Of a DNA stretch of 64,000 nucleotides, positions 20,578 through 32,761 are shown piece after piece (position 1 is the stretch's first letter; every line of letters starts with the position of its first letter). A program made the position numbers and the translations under genes. Where the stretch lies: the NCBI RefSeq assembly GCF_035046485.1, contig NC_085138.1, forward strand, positions 10,637,823 through 10,701,822, in the 5' to 3' direction. The notes below the pieces were generated by a model. The model saw only the letters and a list, made by a program, of their open reading frames with translations, ran no database searches and was not told the DNA's origin. This stretch comes from Aedes albopictus. Taxonomy: Eukaryota > Arthropoda > Insecta > Diptera > Culicidae.

Positions 20578-22696
20578 AGCTCTAGCACGGTACGTCAAAT
20601 TGTTGACTTTGGTGAAAAAATACAACCGCCAGAATGCCACGATCGCGGACATCTTTGCCGAGTATGTTGCCAAGCAGCCGGAGAAGGCGTGCCTCATCTA
20701 CGAAGGCCGCGAGTGGACTTTCAAAGAGGTTTGGACTGCTTTGATGATGATTTATTTTCAGCGGTTACCTTGATTGAGCGTAATATATCTCACAGGTCAG
20801 TGACTACTCGAATCGAGTGGCGAACGTGTTCCACACCCACGGCTACAAGCGTGGAGATGTGGTAGGCTTGCTGCTGGAAAACCGTCCAGAGTTCGTGGCG
20901 ACTTGGTTGGGTCTTTCCAAGCTTGGTATCATCATTCCGCTGATCAACCACAACCTGCGGAAGAATGCCCTCTTGCACAGTGTCACCGTGGCCAAGTGCA
21001 GTGCGTTGATCTTCGGAGAATCGCTGCGTGACGCAGTATCGGAGATCACCGAATCGCTGCCATCCTCGTTGGCACTGTACCAGCTCAACGATGCGGTTCA
21101 GCAGACCGTCATCGGAAATGCGAAGGATTTGGCCACGCTGCTGCAGAACGCTTCCAAGGAACAGCCAACGGCAAACGTTATGAAACCCGATCATCACGAT
21201 CAGCTGCTGTACATCTACACTTCGGGAACCACTGGACTGCCGAAGGCGGCCGTCATCACTCATTCCAGGTTTGACAATTCTATACCAAATTGCATTATGC
21301 GGTAGACCCTTTAGAACCGTGTCCGTCCATAACTGGGGGTTCGCAATTTCAGATTCGTATTCATCACGGCAGCCATCCACATGGTGGCCGGTTTCCGAAA
21401 CGACGACATCTTCTACACTCCTCTACCGCTGTATCACACGGCTGGTGGCATGATGAGTGTTGGCCAAGCCCTCTTGTTTGGAGCGACCGTTGTCATCCGC
21501 AAGAAGTTCTCTGCCTCGCAATACTTCGCCGACTGCCAGAAATACAACTGCACGGTACATGATATAAATCTGATGGTGGTTGTGGTGTGGACTACAGTTA
21601 ACGAACGGATCATTTCCATCCACAGGTTGGTCAGTATATCGGCGAAATGTGCCGGTACATCTTGGCCACTCCGGGTTCTCCCACCGATAAGGCACACAAG
21701 GTTCGACTGATCTTCGGTAATGGGCTTCGTCCGCAAATTTGGCCGCAGTTTGTCGGTCGGTTCAACATTCCACGGGTCGCGGAGTTCTACGGAGCTACCG
21801 AAGGCAATGCCAATATTGGTGAGTAGTCCTTTCGTTAACTCGCTTATAGTGTCGACACAAACTTAACGGATCTTGCGTTCAACAGTCAACATCGACAACA
21901 CGGTCGGTGCCATCGGGTTCGTGTCCCGTATCATTCCGCAAGTGTACCCGATCTCGATCATCCGAGCAGATCCTGCCACCGGTGAACCCATTCGCGGTAA
22001 AAATGGTTTATGTCAGGTACTTGAAGTCGCCAATATCACAAAGTACATCCACTAACAGTTTCCCTATCCATTTCCCAGCTGTGCGAACCGAACGAGCCTG
22101 GGGTATTCATCGGCAAGATCCTGCCCAACAACCCGAGTCGGGCGTTCCTCGGATACGTGGACAAGGGCGCATCGGAGAAGAAGATCGTTCGCGATATCTT
22201 CAAAAAGGGCGACGCGGCTTTCTTGTCCGGAGATTTGCTGGTTGCCGATGAGCGGGGCAATCTGTTTTTCAAGGACCGAACGGGTGATACCTTCCGGTGG
22301 AAGGGAGAGAACGTCTCCACCAGTGAAGTGGAGGCCGAAGTCAGCAATGCCTCCGGCTACCGGGACACCGTCGTGTACGGTGTGGAAATTCCCCACATGG
22401 AAGGCCGTGCCGGAATGGCTGCGGTTCTGGACCCAGAACGGCAGGTTGATCTGGTGAAACTAGCCCAAACCCTCAAGGAAACCCTTCCATCGTACGCCAG
22501 ACCGATGTTTGTGCGATTACTCAGTACAGTGGACATGACAGGCACCTTCAAGCTGAAGAAAATCGATCTCCAAAAGGAAGGTTTCGATCCCAACGTGATC
22601 GAAGATGCCCTATACTACCTATCGCCAAAGGGAAGCTACGAAAGCCTCACCAAGGAAGTCTTCGACCAGATCAACCGAGGTGAAATTAGATTCTAA
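20578..22696 (+). CDS. Fatp: Long-chain fatty acid transport protein (acyl-CoA synthetase family), N-terminus missing
   Basis: Exons 20578-20728, 20796-21268, 21353-21554, 21626-21818, 21886-22016 and 22079-22696 join in phase across GT-AG introns of 62-84 bp and give 588 residues to the stop at 22694-22696. The AMP-binding signature [14 protein letters not shown] lies at 21210-21252 and the FATP/VLACS signature [17 protein letters not shown] at about 22284-22335; EFYGATEGN and LPLYHTAGG are also intact. The family activates long and very long fatty acids to CoA esters at membranes, coupling this to uptake. The first exon starts in mid-protein ([20 protein letters not shown]), so the N-terminal transmembrane exon lies further upstream, possibly outside the window. 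No frameshift was seen. The acceptor could be one AG later. Closest known relatives are FATP1/FATP4 types. Confidence 0.97.
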
Positions 22697-23310
22697 GTGC
22701 TCTGACTGAGCCAGTAGTTCCCCGGGTTCAAGCGAAATTCCATCCGTTTTCCGTGTCCAATTCATGATGCTCAACTGTTGTGTGCTTCCTCCTTACTGTC
22801 CTGTTTCGTTCCGTCTATAGTTTTGCAATGGTCCAACGATCCCGTTTAGTTTGTTCCTCTCTGCTGTTTGTATCCGCATTATTATAAGTAACTGTGATAT
22901 CGCGTGAAAGTGGGTGGGTTTTGCTGGCCCAGGAACGGAACGGGATCGACGGAGGGGGGTTTCCTCCCCTACAGGATCCAGGATGGCGCCAATAATGATA
23001 TGTGTTTATCAGTAATTTTGTACGAATTTTTGTTTTGTCGGCTAGGAAGTTTTCACATTTTATACACCCAATCATGTTAGTAGAGTAGAAGATCCCGAAG
23101 ACACGTTGTTACTATAACTAGCCGATTCATGCTTCGTCCGTGGCAGCAGATTAACTTGTTTTTGGATTGTTTTCCTGTACTTATGCGTATTTTTAGTTAG
23201 GCAACTATTTGCATTTAAGCAGAAAGAACGAAAATGGAAAAAATGAGAAACCAGAGATGAAGTTTTGTCTTATAGATACGCTGTGGAATAAAGTGGTTAT
23301 ATACTTTGTA
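22697..23310 (+). other. FATP 3' untranslated region
   Basis: Sequence after the FATP stop has no other gene. The polyadenylation signal AATAAA lies at 23287-23292, which gives a 3' UTR of about 600 bases. The cleavage position is inferred. Confidence 0.75.
23287..23292 (+). promoter_or_regulatory. Polyadenylation signal, FATP
   Basis: This AATAAA hexamer lies 590 bases after the FATP stop and is followed by a T/G-rich stretch (GTGGTTATATACTTTGTAAT). Confidence 0.7.
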
Positions 23311-23479
23311 ATTGGGTTTGAAGATGGACTTTTTTTTTGAGAAATCCCTTGGAATTGGGTAGATCTTCAGAGAGCATCGATGAAGAGAAATTGATCATGT
23401 TTTGCCTGAAAGCCTCTATAATTCATACACCTGAGTGTATTGAATGGTATATGTTTATTAAAAAAAACAAATTGTCAAT

Positions 23480-23730
23480 AGAAGGCTCGGAGGGTCAAGT
23501 CACATATACCGATCAACTCGGCTCGACGAATTGAGGTGATGGCTGTATGTGTGGATGTATGTGTGTTCATGTATGTGTGTGCACAGAAAAAATCATTTTT
23601 AAAGCATTTCCCATTGGTCGATTTTTCGACCACGAATCAAACCGGATTTTCACCGCATTGGTTGCTATTAAAAAGCTGTCCGGATCGACCAAGGCGTTCC
23701 GGAGTTATGACCAGCACCGGTAGAGCTGGC
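23480..23730 (+). repeat. Dispersed repeat, copy 2
   Basis: Shares ordered blocks with 2315-2575: ATCAACTCGGCTCGACGAAT, a TGTATGTGTGGATGTATGTG tract, TTCCCATTGGTCGATTTTTC, ACCGCATTGGTTGCTATTAA and GTTCCGGAGTTATG. It follows the FATP 3' end by about 170 bp. Confidence 0.65.
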
Positions 23731-23779
23731 CGTATATAAAACTGAACCAAGTCCCATTATGCTGCACATCAAACTGCAC

Positions 23780-24105
23780 CAATTTATGAAACATTTAACT
23801 CGTCAATCATGTTTTGTGCGAAAATTCAATCGCCTCTGCAGATCGGGTACACTGACCAGCATCAGGTCTTCCCCGTTGCGGTCGTCTTGTTTACCTCCAC
23901 TACTGAGAGCCTGCCTACCCACGACTATCTGGGAGTCTTTTTGCAGGTAGTTTGATGCACTTGGTACATCTATCATGCACTGCTGCTCAAGGGCGTCGGT
24001 TATCTCTTCAAGATGTCCACCATTGATAGTCGCTTGGTCTTAGTTCTCACTTTTTTATTTTTTCTTACCGTAAAAGCCTCTTTTCTGAGGAAAGTCTCAG
24101 GAGCG
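23780..24105. repeat. Array-flanking repeat, copy 1
   Basis: Blocks CTTGTTTACCTCC, CTACTGAGAGCCT, ACATCTATCATGCACTGCTG, TTGGTCT(T/C)AGTTCTCACTTT and TTTCTTACCGTAAAAG recur in the same order at 28440-28690. On the minus strand one frame reads DALEQQCMIDVPSASNYLQK here and DAFEQQCMIDVSIRLQKNPE in the other copy, so an old protein-coding transposon segment is possible. Each copy is followed directly by a GC-rich array. Confidence 0.65.
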
Positions 24106-24270
24106 TTTCAAATGGTCCAAGTGTGATTTAGGAGCTCTCAAAGAAGTTTCAGGGAAGTTCCAGGGGTCGCAAAGGCGCTTCAGGGGATCTCAGGGAGGTT
24201 CCGAGGGATTGCAGAGGCATTTTAGAGAGTCTCGGGGTAGTTTTGGGGGATTCAGTGGGATCTAGGGCGT
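24090..24270. repeat. GC-rich degenerate array (GGGGCGTTTCAG type)
   Basis: Units such as CAGGGGATCTCAGGGAGGTTC and GAGCGTTTCA run from the flanking repeat into the AT-rich array at 24270. They are the reverse orientation of the units at 4985-6063. Confidence 0.7.
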
Positions 24271-25620
24271 TTGAAGAATCTTTCAAGAATCTAGAGCAAC
24301 CTCCAGGAATATCAGCAAGAATTTTTCTAGGGAATATTTCAGAAATTGCTTCGGGGACTCTTTCAGAAAACCATCCACGGATTCCAGACATTCTTACAGC
24401 GATTTTTTTCAAGAAATACATTAATTTATCTAGGATTTCCTCCCCTAGAAATTACTACAGAGATTCCTTTGGAAATTAGTCATAAGATTTTCCTATCATA
24501 CTTTGGAGAAGTTTAAGTGTTTCTCTAGACATTCTTCCAGAAGAATTCCACCATGAATTCCTCTAAGAATTCCACCAGGAATTTCTCTCAGAACTCCGCC
24601 AGCAATTATTCCCGAAATTCCGCCAGTGTTTTATCCAGGGATTCCTCCAGAGATTTCTCCCGAGATTTCTCCAAAAATTCCACTCGAAAAATTCTTCAGG
24701 AACACATCTATAGAAACTTCTACAGGAAAACTTCCTCCCAGCATTCTCCAAGAATTCTTCTAGGACATCCTCCAGGAATTTCTCAAGGAATGCCACCAAG
24801 ATATCATCCAGGATTTTTTTTAGAAATTTCTTCAAGAATTTTTATAGGAGATCCTATAACAAACCCTTCAGAAATTCCTCCAGGAATTGCTCCACGAATT
24901 CCTGCAGGAATTCTTCCAAATACTCCTCCTAAAAATTCTCCAGGAAATTCTCCAGGTATTCTTCCAGGTATTTCTCCAGGGATTACTCCAGGGATTCCTC
25001 CAGGAATTCCTTCAGGAACTCCAGTAGGAATTGTTTCAGAAATTTTGCCAGGAATTCCTCCATGAATTCCTCTACGAATTCGTCCACAAATTCTCCTAGG
25101 ATATTTTCCAGAAATTCTTTCAGAAATTTCTCCAGGAATTCATCCAGGATTTTCAGCAGGACTTCCTCCAGAAATTGCACCAGGAATTCCTTCAGGAATT
25201 CCAACAGGAATTCCTCAAGGAGTTGCTCTAGGAATTCCTCCTGCAATTCTTCCAAGAATGCCTCTAGGAATTACTCCGGGAATTCCTTTGGGAATTCATC
25301 TAGGTATTCCTTCTTGAGTTGCTCTAGGAATTGTTTTAGGAATTCTTCTAGGAATTCTTCCAGGAATTTCGCCAGGATTTTTCCAGGATATCTTTCAGGA
25401 ATTTCTCAAGCAATTCTACCAGGAATAAATTCATGAATTTTGCCAGATATTCCACTTGAAATACCTTCAGGAAGTGTTCTAGAAATCCTTCCAGAAATTT
25501 CTCCAGAATTTTTTCCAGGAATTTCTCTGGAAAATCTTCCAGAAATTCCTTCATAAATTCCTCCAGGATTTACACCAGGATTTCCTCCAGGAATTTCTCC
25601 AGAGATTCATCCAGGGATTT
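24270..25620. repeat. Degenerate GGAATTCCTCCA array, second locus
   Basis: The same unit type as at 10560-18080 (TTCCTCCAGGAATTC and variants), with low-complexity open frames in several phases, for example 170 codons at 24553-25065. It directly follows a GC-rich array, so the two array types are physically linked. Confidence 0.85.
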
Positions 25621-28430
25621 CGTTGTTGCATTATCAAGAAATACTATTTTTAACCTAGTTAACAATGGCCACCGTACGTAGGAATACACTGGTGATCGGT
25701 TCCCAAGCAAAGAGTAGAACCGAGAAGATGCCTCCCATTTAGAAATTGTGCTGAAAAAACTTCTTCATGTTGGGACTATGTCAATAGAATTCTGGAGGAA
25801 TCCCCTAAGATATTTCTGATCATTTCAAATAGCATCACTGAGGATAGTTCTGAAGGATTTTTCTGAGGAAAATTTATAGCAGTTTCCATGGGAATTCCGG
25901 AGAAAACAAATAACTGTTTTCAGGATAGATTCCTGCTGAAACTATTGAAGAAATCCTTGGAATACTGAAGAAAGCTGTGGAGGGATCCCTGGAAGAATTT
26001 CTCGTTGAAGGAATTCCCAAAATAAATTTCTAAAGTAATTTTTAATGAAATCGCCAGTCGAGTTCTTGTAGAAATGATTGAGAAAATTATTAAAAGAAAA
26101 AGAAAAAAATCTAAAGAATTAGAATACTTGAGATTTCTTAGAAAGTTTGTGAAGAAATCAAAATAAAAAATCAAAAATCCCTTGCTAAAAATCATTTAAT
26201 ATCTTGGGATATTTTAATAACAATTACTGGAGATTTTATGAAAAAGCTCCCCACTTTCCATCGATGTATTTCTGAAGGATTCTGAAGGAGATACAAATGG
26301 AGGAATTTCTGAAAATATTGCTATGAAAATCTGTTGGATATTTTCTGTGGGGATTTCTTCAGAAAATATTTCTGAATACATTTCTACATATTGTCAAAAA
26401 AGGAGGAAGAACTTTGAATGAATTTCTTTACTATCATGGAATTCTTTTGAAATTTTTTTGGAGGAAATTGTTGAAATAATCGGGAGAAAATCTGAATTAT
26501 TCTTAAGAAATCGTTTGAGGGATTTAGTAAAATTCCAAGGAAGATTTTCGCTAAAGATTCTCCGGAGAAGTTTCTGAGAAAGTCCATGTAAGATTTTGCA
26601 AATAAACTTCTGTAGAAATTTTATGGAGGAATTTCTTATGGAAGCTCTGGGGAAAATTTCCGAACCAATTCGCGCAGCATCCTTTTGAGATTTTTATTTG
26701 TAGAAAAACGTTGAAGATTTATGGAAACCCAGCAAACATTTTAGTTGCATAAAAGTAGAATAAACAGCTCTTAAGCAAACTTCAGCTTATGCTATCCCTG
26801 TTTCTTGGGAAGGAATCTCTGCCCAAATAGTCCCAGACCCTATATACTAGAATTTCGAATTTTATATTTTAAAGGAATTCCGTTACACACAAAAAAATAA
26901 CGACTTTCTCCGGGTACTCTTTTAGAAAATCCATGAATTTTGATAAGGAAACTCTCCAGGAATTCCACCGAATATTTCTCAATAAATATCTGAATCAATT
27001 CGACGAAGGGTTTTTCAAGCTCCTTTTTATGTATTTCTCAAGGTATTACTTCAGGAACACTTCTAGGGAATTTCCCTTGGGTACTTTCAGATATTTCTCC
27101 ACGGATTTGTTTTAAGAACAACTCCAGAAATTTTTAGAGGATTTATTTAAAAAAATCTTTAAAGGATCTTTCAGAAGTTCCACCACGGATTCTTAAGCTT
27201 CTTCAGGAATTCTTCCAGAAATATTTCCAGAGACTCCTTCAGTAGTTTTAAGATTTTTTCATACATGTCAATTCGCGATTTCATCAGAAATTCTTCCATT
27301 GACTTTTTTTTTCAAAAATTCATCTAGATCTTTGGGTAAATGTCAGGGGTTACTGAAAAAAATCTAGAAGTTTTCTTCGTAATACTGCTTCAAGTGTCCC
27401 TTTAGAAATATCTCCTGGAATTCTGTCGGAGTTTCCTCCAGGAGTTTTTATCAAATATTTCTTCACGGAAGTACTTCATGAAATTACAAATACTGGAGAA
27501 ATGTTCCAAGGATTCACTGAAGAAATGTTCAAAGTTATTCCTGAAGATTCTTCTGGAGATTCCTAGATTTTTTTTTATTGAAAATTTCCTGAACAGAATT
27601 ATCTGAAGCAATTTCTTAAGTAATTTTTGGAGGAGTTTCTGTATGAATCCCTGGGGAATACCTGGAAGAACATCTTGAGATATCTCTGGAGAAATTCCTG
27701 GAAAAAAATTAGGAGGAGCTTCTGGTAAAATTCAAGGAAAAATTCTTGGAGGAGTTTCTAAAAAAACCCGGAAGAGATTTCTAAAGGGCACACAACTTGA
27801 GGAATTTCTGAAGTAAACCCGGAAAAATTTCGAATTTCGAAAAATTTCGAATACATTTCTGAAGGGTTTTTAGGAGGATGTTCTGAAGCAAACCTGGAAG
27901 AAATGCTGGAGATACTTCGGGAGGAGTTTTACAATGATTTCTTGCTAAATTTCTAAAGGTATAAGTGTACAAAAATCTCTTAATTTTTTCTTAATAATCG
28001 CTAGTAAAAATTTCGGAGGAAATTCAGCAGAAAATTGAAATAAATCTATTATAATTTTTGAAGATATCACCAAAATATTTTTCTTAAGAAATGGATTTTC
28101 TCGAAGGCATCTCTCAAGGAATGCCTGGAAATCTGTAGAATGCTCTGCAGTAATTCGACAAAGAATTTCTAGAGATATTCCTGGAGAAACGCCAATCAAT
28201 AATTCCAGAAGTGATTTCTGACATATCCTTGGAAATATCTGAAGGGTTACCAGAAGGGTCCCTGGAAAAATCTGAAACACTCCCTGAAGAGAGATCCCAA
28301 TGAACCCCACGAGAAGTTTAAGGTGCAATCGCTGGAGAAATATTTCAGGAACTTCTGAGCAACCCCCTAGCCTAGAAGAACTTCTAGAAATTTGTTTTTG
28401 AAACTTTCTGAAACTGGTCAGCTAACTCTG
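25621..28430. repeat. Highly degenerate array, opposite orientation
   Basis: From about 25760 the sequence is dominated by decayed GGAATTTCTGAAG/GGAGGAATTTCTGG units, the reverse of the preceding array, interrupted by AT-rich stretches. No gene was recognised. The segment 26725-26900 lacks the units and may be a separate insertion. Confidence 0.6.
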
Positions 28431-28439
28431 ATTTTCCCA

Positions 28440-28690
28440 ACTGTGGTTGCCTTGTTTACCTCCTCTACTGAGAGCCTTTCGGGGTTTTTTTGCAGACGGA
28501 TTGATACATCTATCATGCACTGCTGCTCAAAGGCGTCTGCGAGCACTTCGGCGTCCAGTGCAGATGTTTAGTTGCCCCCTCTAAACAGGTCTCTAACCTC
28601 TACGTCATCGCCCAGGACCTCTCTTTTCACTTGGTCTCAGTTCTCACTTTTTTCTTCTTTCTTACCGTAAAAGGTTCTTTTCCGAGGAAG
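28440..28690. repeat. Array-flanking repeat, copy 2
   Basis: Second copy of the sequence at 23780-24105, in the same orientation and again immediately followed by the GC-rich array. It contains an extra 100-bp block (CGAGCACTTCGGCGTCCAGT and onward) missing from copy 1. Confidence 0.65.
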
Positions 28691-29285
28691 GTTTCAGAGG
28701 GTCTCACGTGTGTTCCAGGAGGTATCAAAAGGCATTCCAGGGATCTCAGAGGCGCTTCAGGGGATCTCAGGGGGTTTCCAAAGGATCGAAAGGGCATTTT
28801 TGAAGGTCTTGGGGTCGTTTTGTGGAGTTCAGGGAGGTTTTGAGGACTCCTAGAGGGCTTCAGGGAGTTCCAGGGCATTTTAGGGGACCTCAAGGGGTTC
28901 CAAAGCATTCTGGGACTCGGGGGCGTTTCAAGGCTCCCACGGAGTTTCCGGAGGTTGTAGAACGTTTCAGGGAGTTCCTATGATGTATTACAAGGTCTCA
29001 ACGGCGTTTAGGAGGGGGTGGGGGTGGTTCCAGCTAGTCTAAACCGCGTTTCAGTGTGTCTCAGGGGATTCCGAGGGGTCTCGGTGGCGTTTGATGGAGC
29101 GGTGGGCGTTTCAATGGATCCCTGGGTGTTTCAGAGGGGTACCAGAAAGTCTCAGGGGCGTTTCAAGGGGATTCAGGAGATTTCAGAAAGTATCAGGACA
29201 TCTCAGGGGCATTTCAGAGGGGTCCAGCGGATCTCAAGGGCACTTCAGGGGGTCTCTATCGAAACTCCCATAAAATCTGCTGAAG
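28690..29285. repeat. GC-rich degenerate array (GGGGCGTTTCAG type)
   Basis: Irregular units such as GGCGCTTCAGGGGATCTCAG and GTCTCAGGGGCGTTTCA. Open frames of 60-93 codons across it follow from the units. Confidence 0.75.
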
Positions 29286-29617
29286 CCTGCTGAAGTCCCC
29301 TGGATCCCTCTTCTTTTGAGCTATCTGGAAGCGCTCTTGGATCCAATTCAAAGGAACCCAGGAGCAAGACCTGTTCTCGCGCCCAATAACTGGCAGCTTG
29401 TAGAGCTTGTCGGACCGGCGAGGACGAAGGTGAACTCCTAGACACGAGACAGAGTACATGGCGTGGTCTTGTTGGTCGAAGATCGAACGTCTTGACATCA
29501 GATGCCCGATTTAGAGCCGATGGAAGCCTTAAATGCAACGGGGCTTCAGCTGAACTTCAGGTGGCCAATGGTTTTCCATGACCAGCAAAGCGACGCTGGT
29601 AAAAGCTCCTGGCACAG
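29286..29617. other. Unassigned, possibly coding-derived segment
   Basis: A GC-balanced block with a 97-codon open frame on the minus strand (29245-29538) that crosses into the array. No family was recognised. The composition differs from both the array and the AT-rich surroundings, so a retroelement fragment is possible. Confidence 0.3.
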
Positions 29618-29619
29618 AG

Positions 29620-30618
29620 CCCAAGTAACAATTTCATTGCTGGTTGGTTTTGTTTGATTTTTATTAGGGTTTTATCACAGCAATAATTAAAACTCACAGT
29701 TTTATGACTGCTTTTATGAAAACCATTGATAAAATGTTTTATAGTATACTTGAAGATATCCATGAAGACAGATTTTAAGAGTAAACAAAACTTTCCGATT
29801 TGTAAACCTTCTGGCAATCATTATTACCACAATGAAACTGTTAAAACTCTCAACAGATGGCGATCCGTTCGATTAGTAACGACATCTGCTGGTGGAAAAG
29901 CAGAACTACGACATTACTAGGTTTATTGCGGTCATCATAAAAGTAAATTTGCTTTCATTTTATTTTCGCTGATTATGGTTGTCGCCATATTGAAGAATTC
30001 GCTAACGTGAATGGAAAATAGTTAATTTTGCTCAAATTAGCAATGAATTGATAGTTTGTCACCATTTCCATAACATGCTCACATAAATAAACTCTCTCCG
30101 CTGAGTTTTCTTGTGATTCGAGAAAGTTTTACTAAATAAACAAATTGAATCATTTCATTCCAAGATGATTATATTCACTATTTTTGAAGCGCATTATTTT
30201 TTTGATTCTGCAACCCCAATATTCACGGTAAAATTGAATGCGCATAAGCCTACCAACACAATAACAACTAAAATATTACTTTGAAATGACCGCTTCTACT
30301 TACGAATGATGTATCGTCCTGAACTTTGCGTGCCATCGAAGAAGCTTCTCTGCATTTTAAGCTGTCATAGTTTTTGTTGAAAAAAAAAACAACAACAATC
30401 GAGAATGGGAAATTTTTCTACTAGGTTTTAAAAAGCTTTTATTGCTACTCCTAATGCGGGTAGCAAAACCTCTCCGAGAGTGGTCCACTTAGCCGGAAGA
30501 TGCTCTTAAAGAGGTTATCAAGAGGTTTTGATGTATAAATCAGTTTTATTGCAAGTTTTATAAAATTGGTGATGAAGATCTCTTGTGGAGCCGAACAAAA
30601 CTTAAAATGTTACTTGGG
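29620..30618. mobile_element. TIR element, CCCAASTAACAAT family (copy C)
   Basis: The ends CCCAAGTAACA and TGTTACTTGGG are inverted repeats. AG flanks both sides (29618-29619 and 30619-30620). The 999-bp interior is non-coding. Together with copies A (AT) and B (TT) it shows a 2-bp flanking duplication of variable sequence. Confidence 0.78.
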
Positions 30619-30620
30619 AG

Positions 30621-31580
30621 TCTAAGCAGTGATCCGTGACCGGATGATCAGATTTTCGGAATTTCTTTCTCCAGATTCCATAGGAGGGCGGGAGGTGGTT
30701 AGGGTCTGAAGTGGTTTGTTTTATGCTCTGTTGTAGTAGAGTATTGGCAGCCCCCTGGTAGGCATTGAAATAAAAGTGTAGAGACAACCCCCTGTGAGAT
30801 GACGATGACAGCTGCGTGTGAGTGTCTATGAATGTATGCGTATGAGTTGAACAGTTGACGAACGTATGTACAGTATGCTGATAGATATGATAATTTATGT
30901 TTGTTATTATTTTGTTTATTTTAGTCCGTACTTAGCGCTGTTTGTAAATAGACGTCTGTAAATAGCACTCCTTGGAGATGAACCAGCCTCGGGCTGAAAA
31001 TCTCCCTAATAAAGCTAATAATAATAATAGCACTCCTTGTAAAAAGTTTTCTTTCTCCGTATCACGCGATCCCGGGACGGGAATTTAACGGTAGATCGGT
31101 TAGGTACCGTATAAGTGTCCACTACGCTGGGATCCCAACATGCTCTGGTCCTCAAATCCACCTGACAGTTCGTTGGTCGAGTTAAATGTTTACAGGCACA
31201 TCCCTCATTTTCAGCACTTGCTGTTTCGCGATTTCAACATCAACAGTTAAACCTCGATCGAAACCGATCCAACACGATCTTCATTATTCCAAAAAAACAA
31301 CAGAGCTGTCAGTTAGGTTAGCATTAGGTAGGTGGTGCAGTCCCAGACATCTGTTATGAGAATTGCCTCCTACCCACCCGTTACCAAAGAACAGAGATTT
31401 GGGGCTTAATACTGACTCTAAGACAATAATGACGCAATGCTCCAGCAGGCCATAGCTGCCCTGGCCACGTCCTTGCGACAGCTGAGGGATGGGATAGGAA
31501 GATTAGTTGGACACCTAAGAAAGGTGTGCAGAGACCTCTACGTACTCTCAGGTCTAGGTGTCACGGGAATTTGACTGTTG
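30621..31580. other. Intergenic DNA with a retroelement tail
   Basis: No gene was seen. The segment 30970-31035 (ATGAACCAGCCTCGGGCTGA, then AAATCTCCCTAATAAAGC and a TAATAATAA run) is the same tail as at 19738-19800 and 54740-54785. The block 31340-31580 has mixed composition and no recognisable frame. Confidence 0.5.
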
Positions 31581-32119
31581 TAAGTGGAAGGGTTAAGTCC
31601 AAAGGATAAGTTTGCTCAACGTTTTTTCACCAAAACTATATACAGGAACAAACTCACCAATTTTTACGAATTCAAGTACTATCGAGACGATACTTTTGGC
31701 TTCCATTTGCGTCTCTCGGACATCCAGCAGCAATATCACCAAATACTTTCATGTTATTTTCATGATTCATTCTCAATACTGTTCAGCTGAATCGTCAGGT
31801 AAGAGAAATACGTAGAACACCGAAGATCAAGCAATTTTCGAAGTAAAATTTGCGGAAGGCATAGCACCACCAGCCGTTTCTCAATTCGGCCGGCCATAAT
31901 CAGAACAACGCCACGGAGCAAAGAAATAGCGTGACAGTTTCGCAAACGCAGCCGCTCGCGCGCACAGCCTGCTACGATCTCAACAGAGCTGTCAATAAGG
32001 TTATGCAGTTAGGAACTGAAAAATAACTCATCAGAGGGATCCAAATTACCAAAAAACTGAATGTCTAATGTTCCGAATCATGGGTCGTGTGATCGGTACG
32101 GTAGGCCAATCGGTACAAA
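31581..32119. other. Intergenic DNA, nothing recognised
   Basis: Short open frames lack protein-like composition. CAACAGAGCTGTCARTWAGG occurs twice (31290-31318 and 31980-32000), a hint of an old repeat. Confidence 0.35.
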
Positions 32120-32126
32120 TACTAAT

Positions 32127-32388
32127 CACAGACAAATAGACGTAACACCTTGAACGATTTTCATAGAAATCCATCGCCCAGTTCACACTACCATCACCTG
32201 GTGTAAAAGTGACACGAATCACTGTGTTGTGCAATATCGTCAACAGAAGGCGCTAGTGTGAAACGTCAAACGCATAGAAAAACGATGCGCGCGCCTCTGG
32301 TTATGAAAGCCACAACTATAAAAAATAAAATGATCGTTAAAAGCGTGGTCGATGGAAATTTCGCAAGTGTTACGTCTGTTTGTCTGTG
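32127..32388. mobile_element. MITE with 7-bp target duplication, copy 1
   Basis: The 262-bp element has ends CACAGACAAATAGACGTAAC and GTTACGTCTGTTTGTCTGTG, near-perfect inverted repeats. The 7-bp flanks TACTAAT (32120-32126) and TACTAAT (32389-32395) are identical. A relative in the opposite orientation lies at 54880-55137, also with a perfect 7-bp duplication. Confidence 0.88.
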
Positions 32389-32407
32389 TACTAATGATAA
32401 ATAGCCC

Positions 32408-32635
32408 CCCTAATGCTAGAACTAGGTAACTCGTTTTTGAAAGTGCGGATAAAATGGCTGGTAAAACTAATCCTGGTATAAAACAAACACTTTATTGGGC
32501 TTAAAAGATGAATCATTATGTGTTTTCGAAGTTCCAATGGACAAACTTTTGTTCATTATGGTGTATGTTCAGATATAAACATAACTCTCGAAATTTCGCA
32601 AAACCAGTTACCTAGTTCTAGCATAAAGGGGGTAA
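32408..32635. mobile_element. Small TIR MITE
   Basis: CCCCCTAATGCTAGAACTAG and CTAGTTCTAGCATAAAGGGGG pair as inverted ends, with matching inner parts GTAACTCG and CAGTTAC. TA lies next to both ends, so a TA target is likely. It sits 13 bp after the duplication of the previous MITE. Confidence 0.72.
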
Positions 32636-32761
32636 AATAGTAGTGAGTTAATTTTTTGTATCGTAGTACTTTGGATTACTGTGTTGTTGAAGTTGCAAGA
32701 AATGGAGAAAACTGTTCCTCAAAGTTTTGCTCTGGAAGAACGATGATCCTAGCGATTCTTC

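Noticed and set aside
20790..21380. 196-codon open frame antisense to FATP
   Set aside because: It is a shadow of the FATP exon on the other strand; it crosses introns without splice signals.
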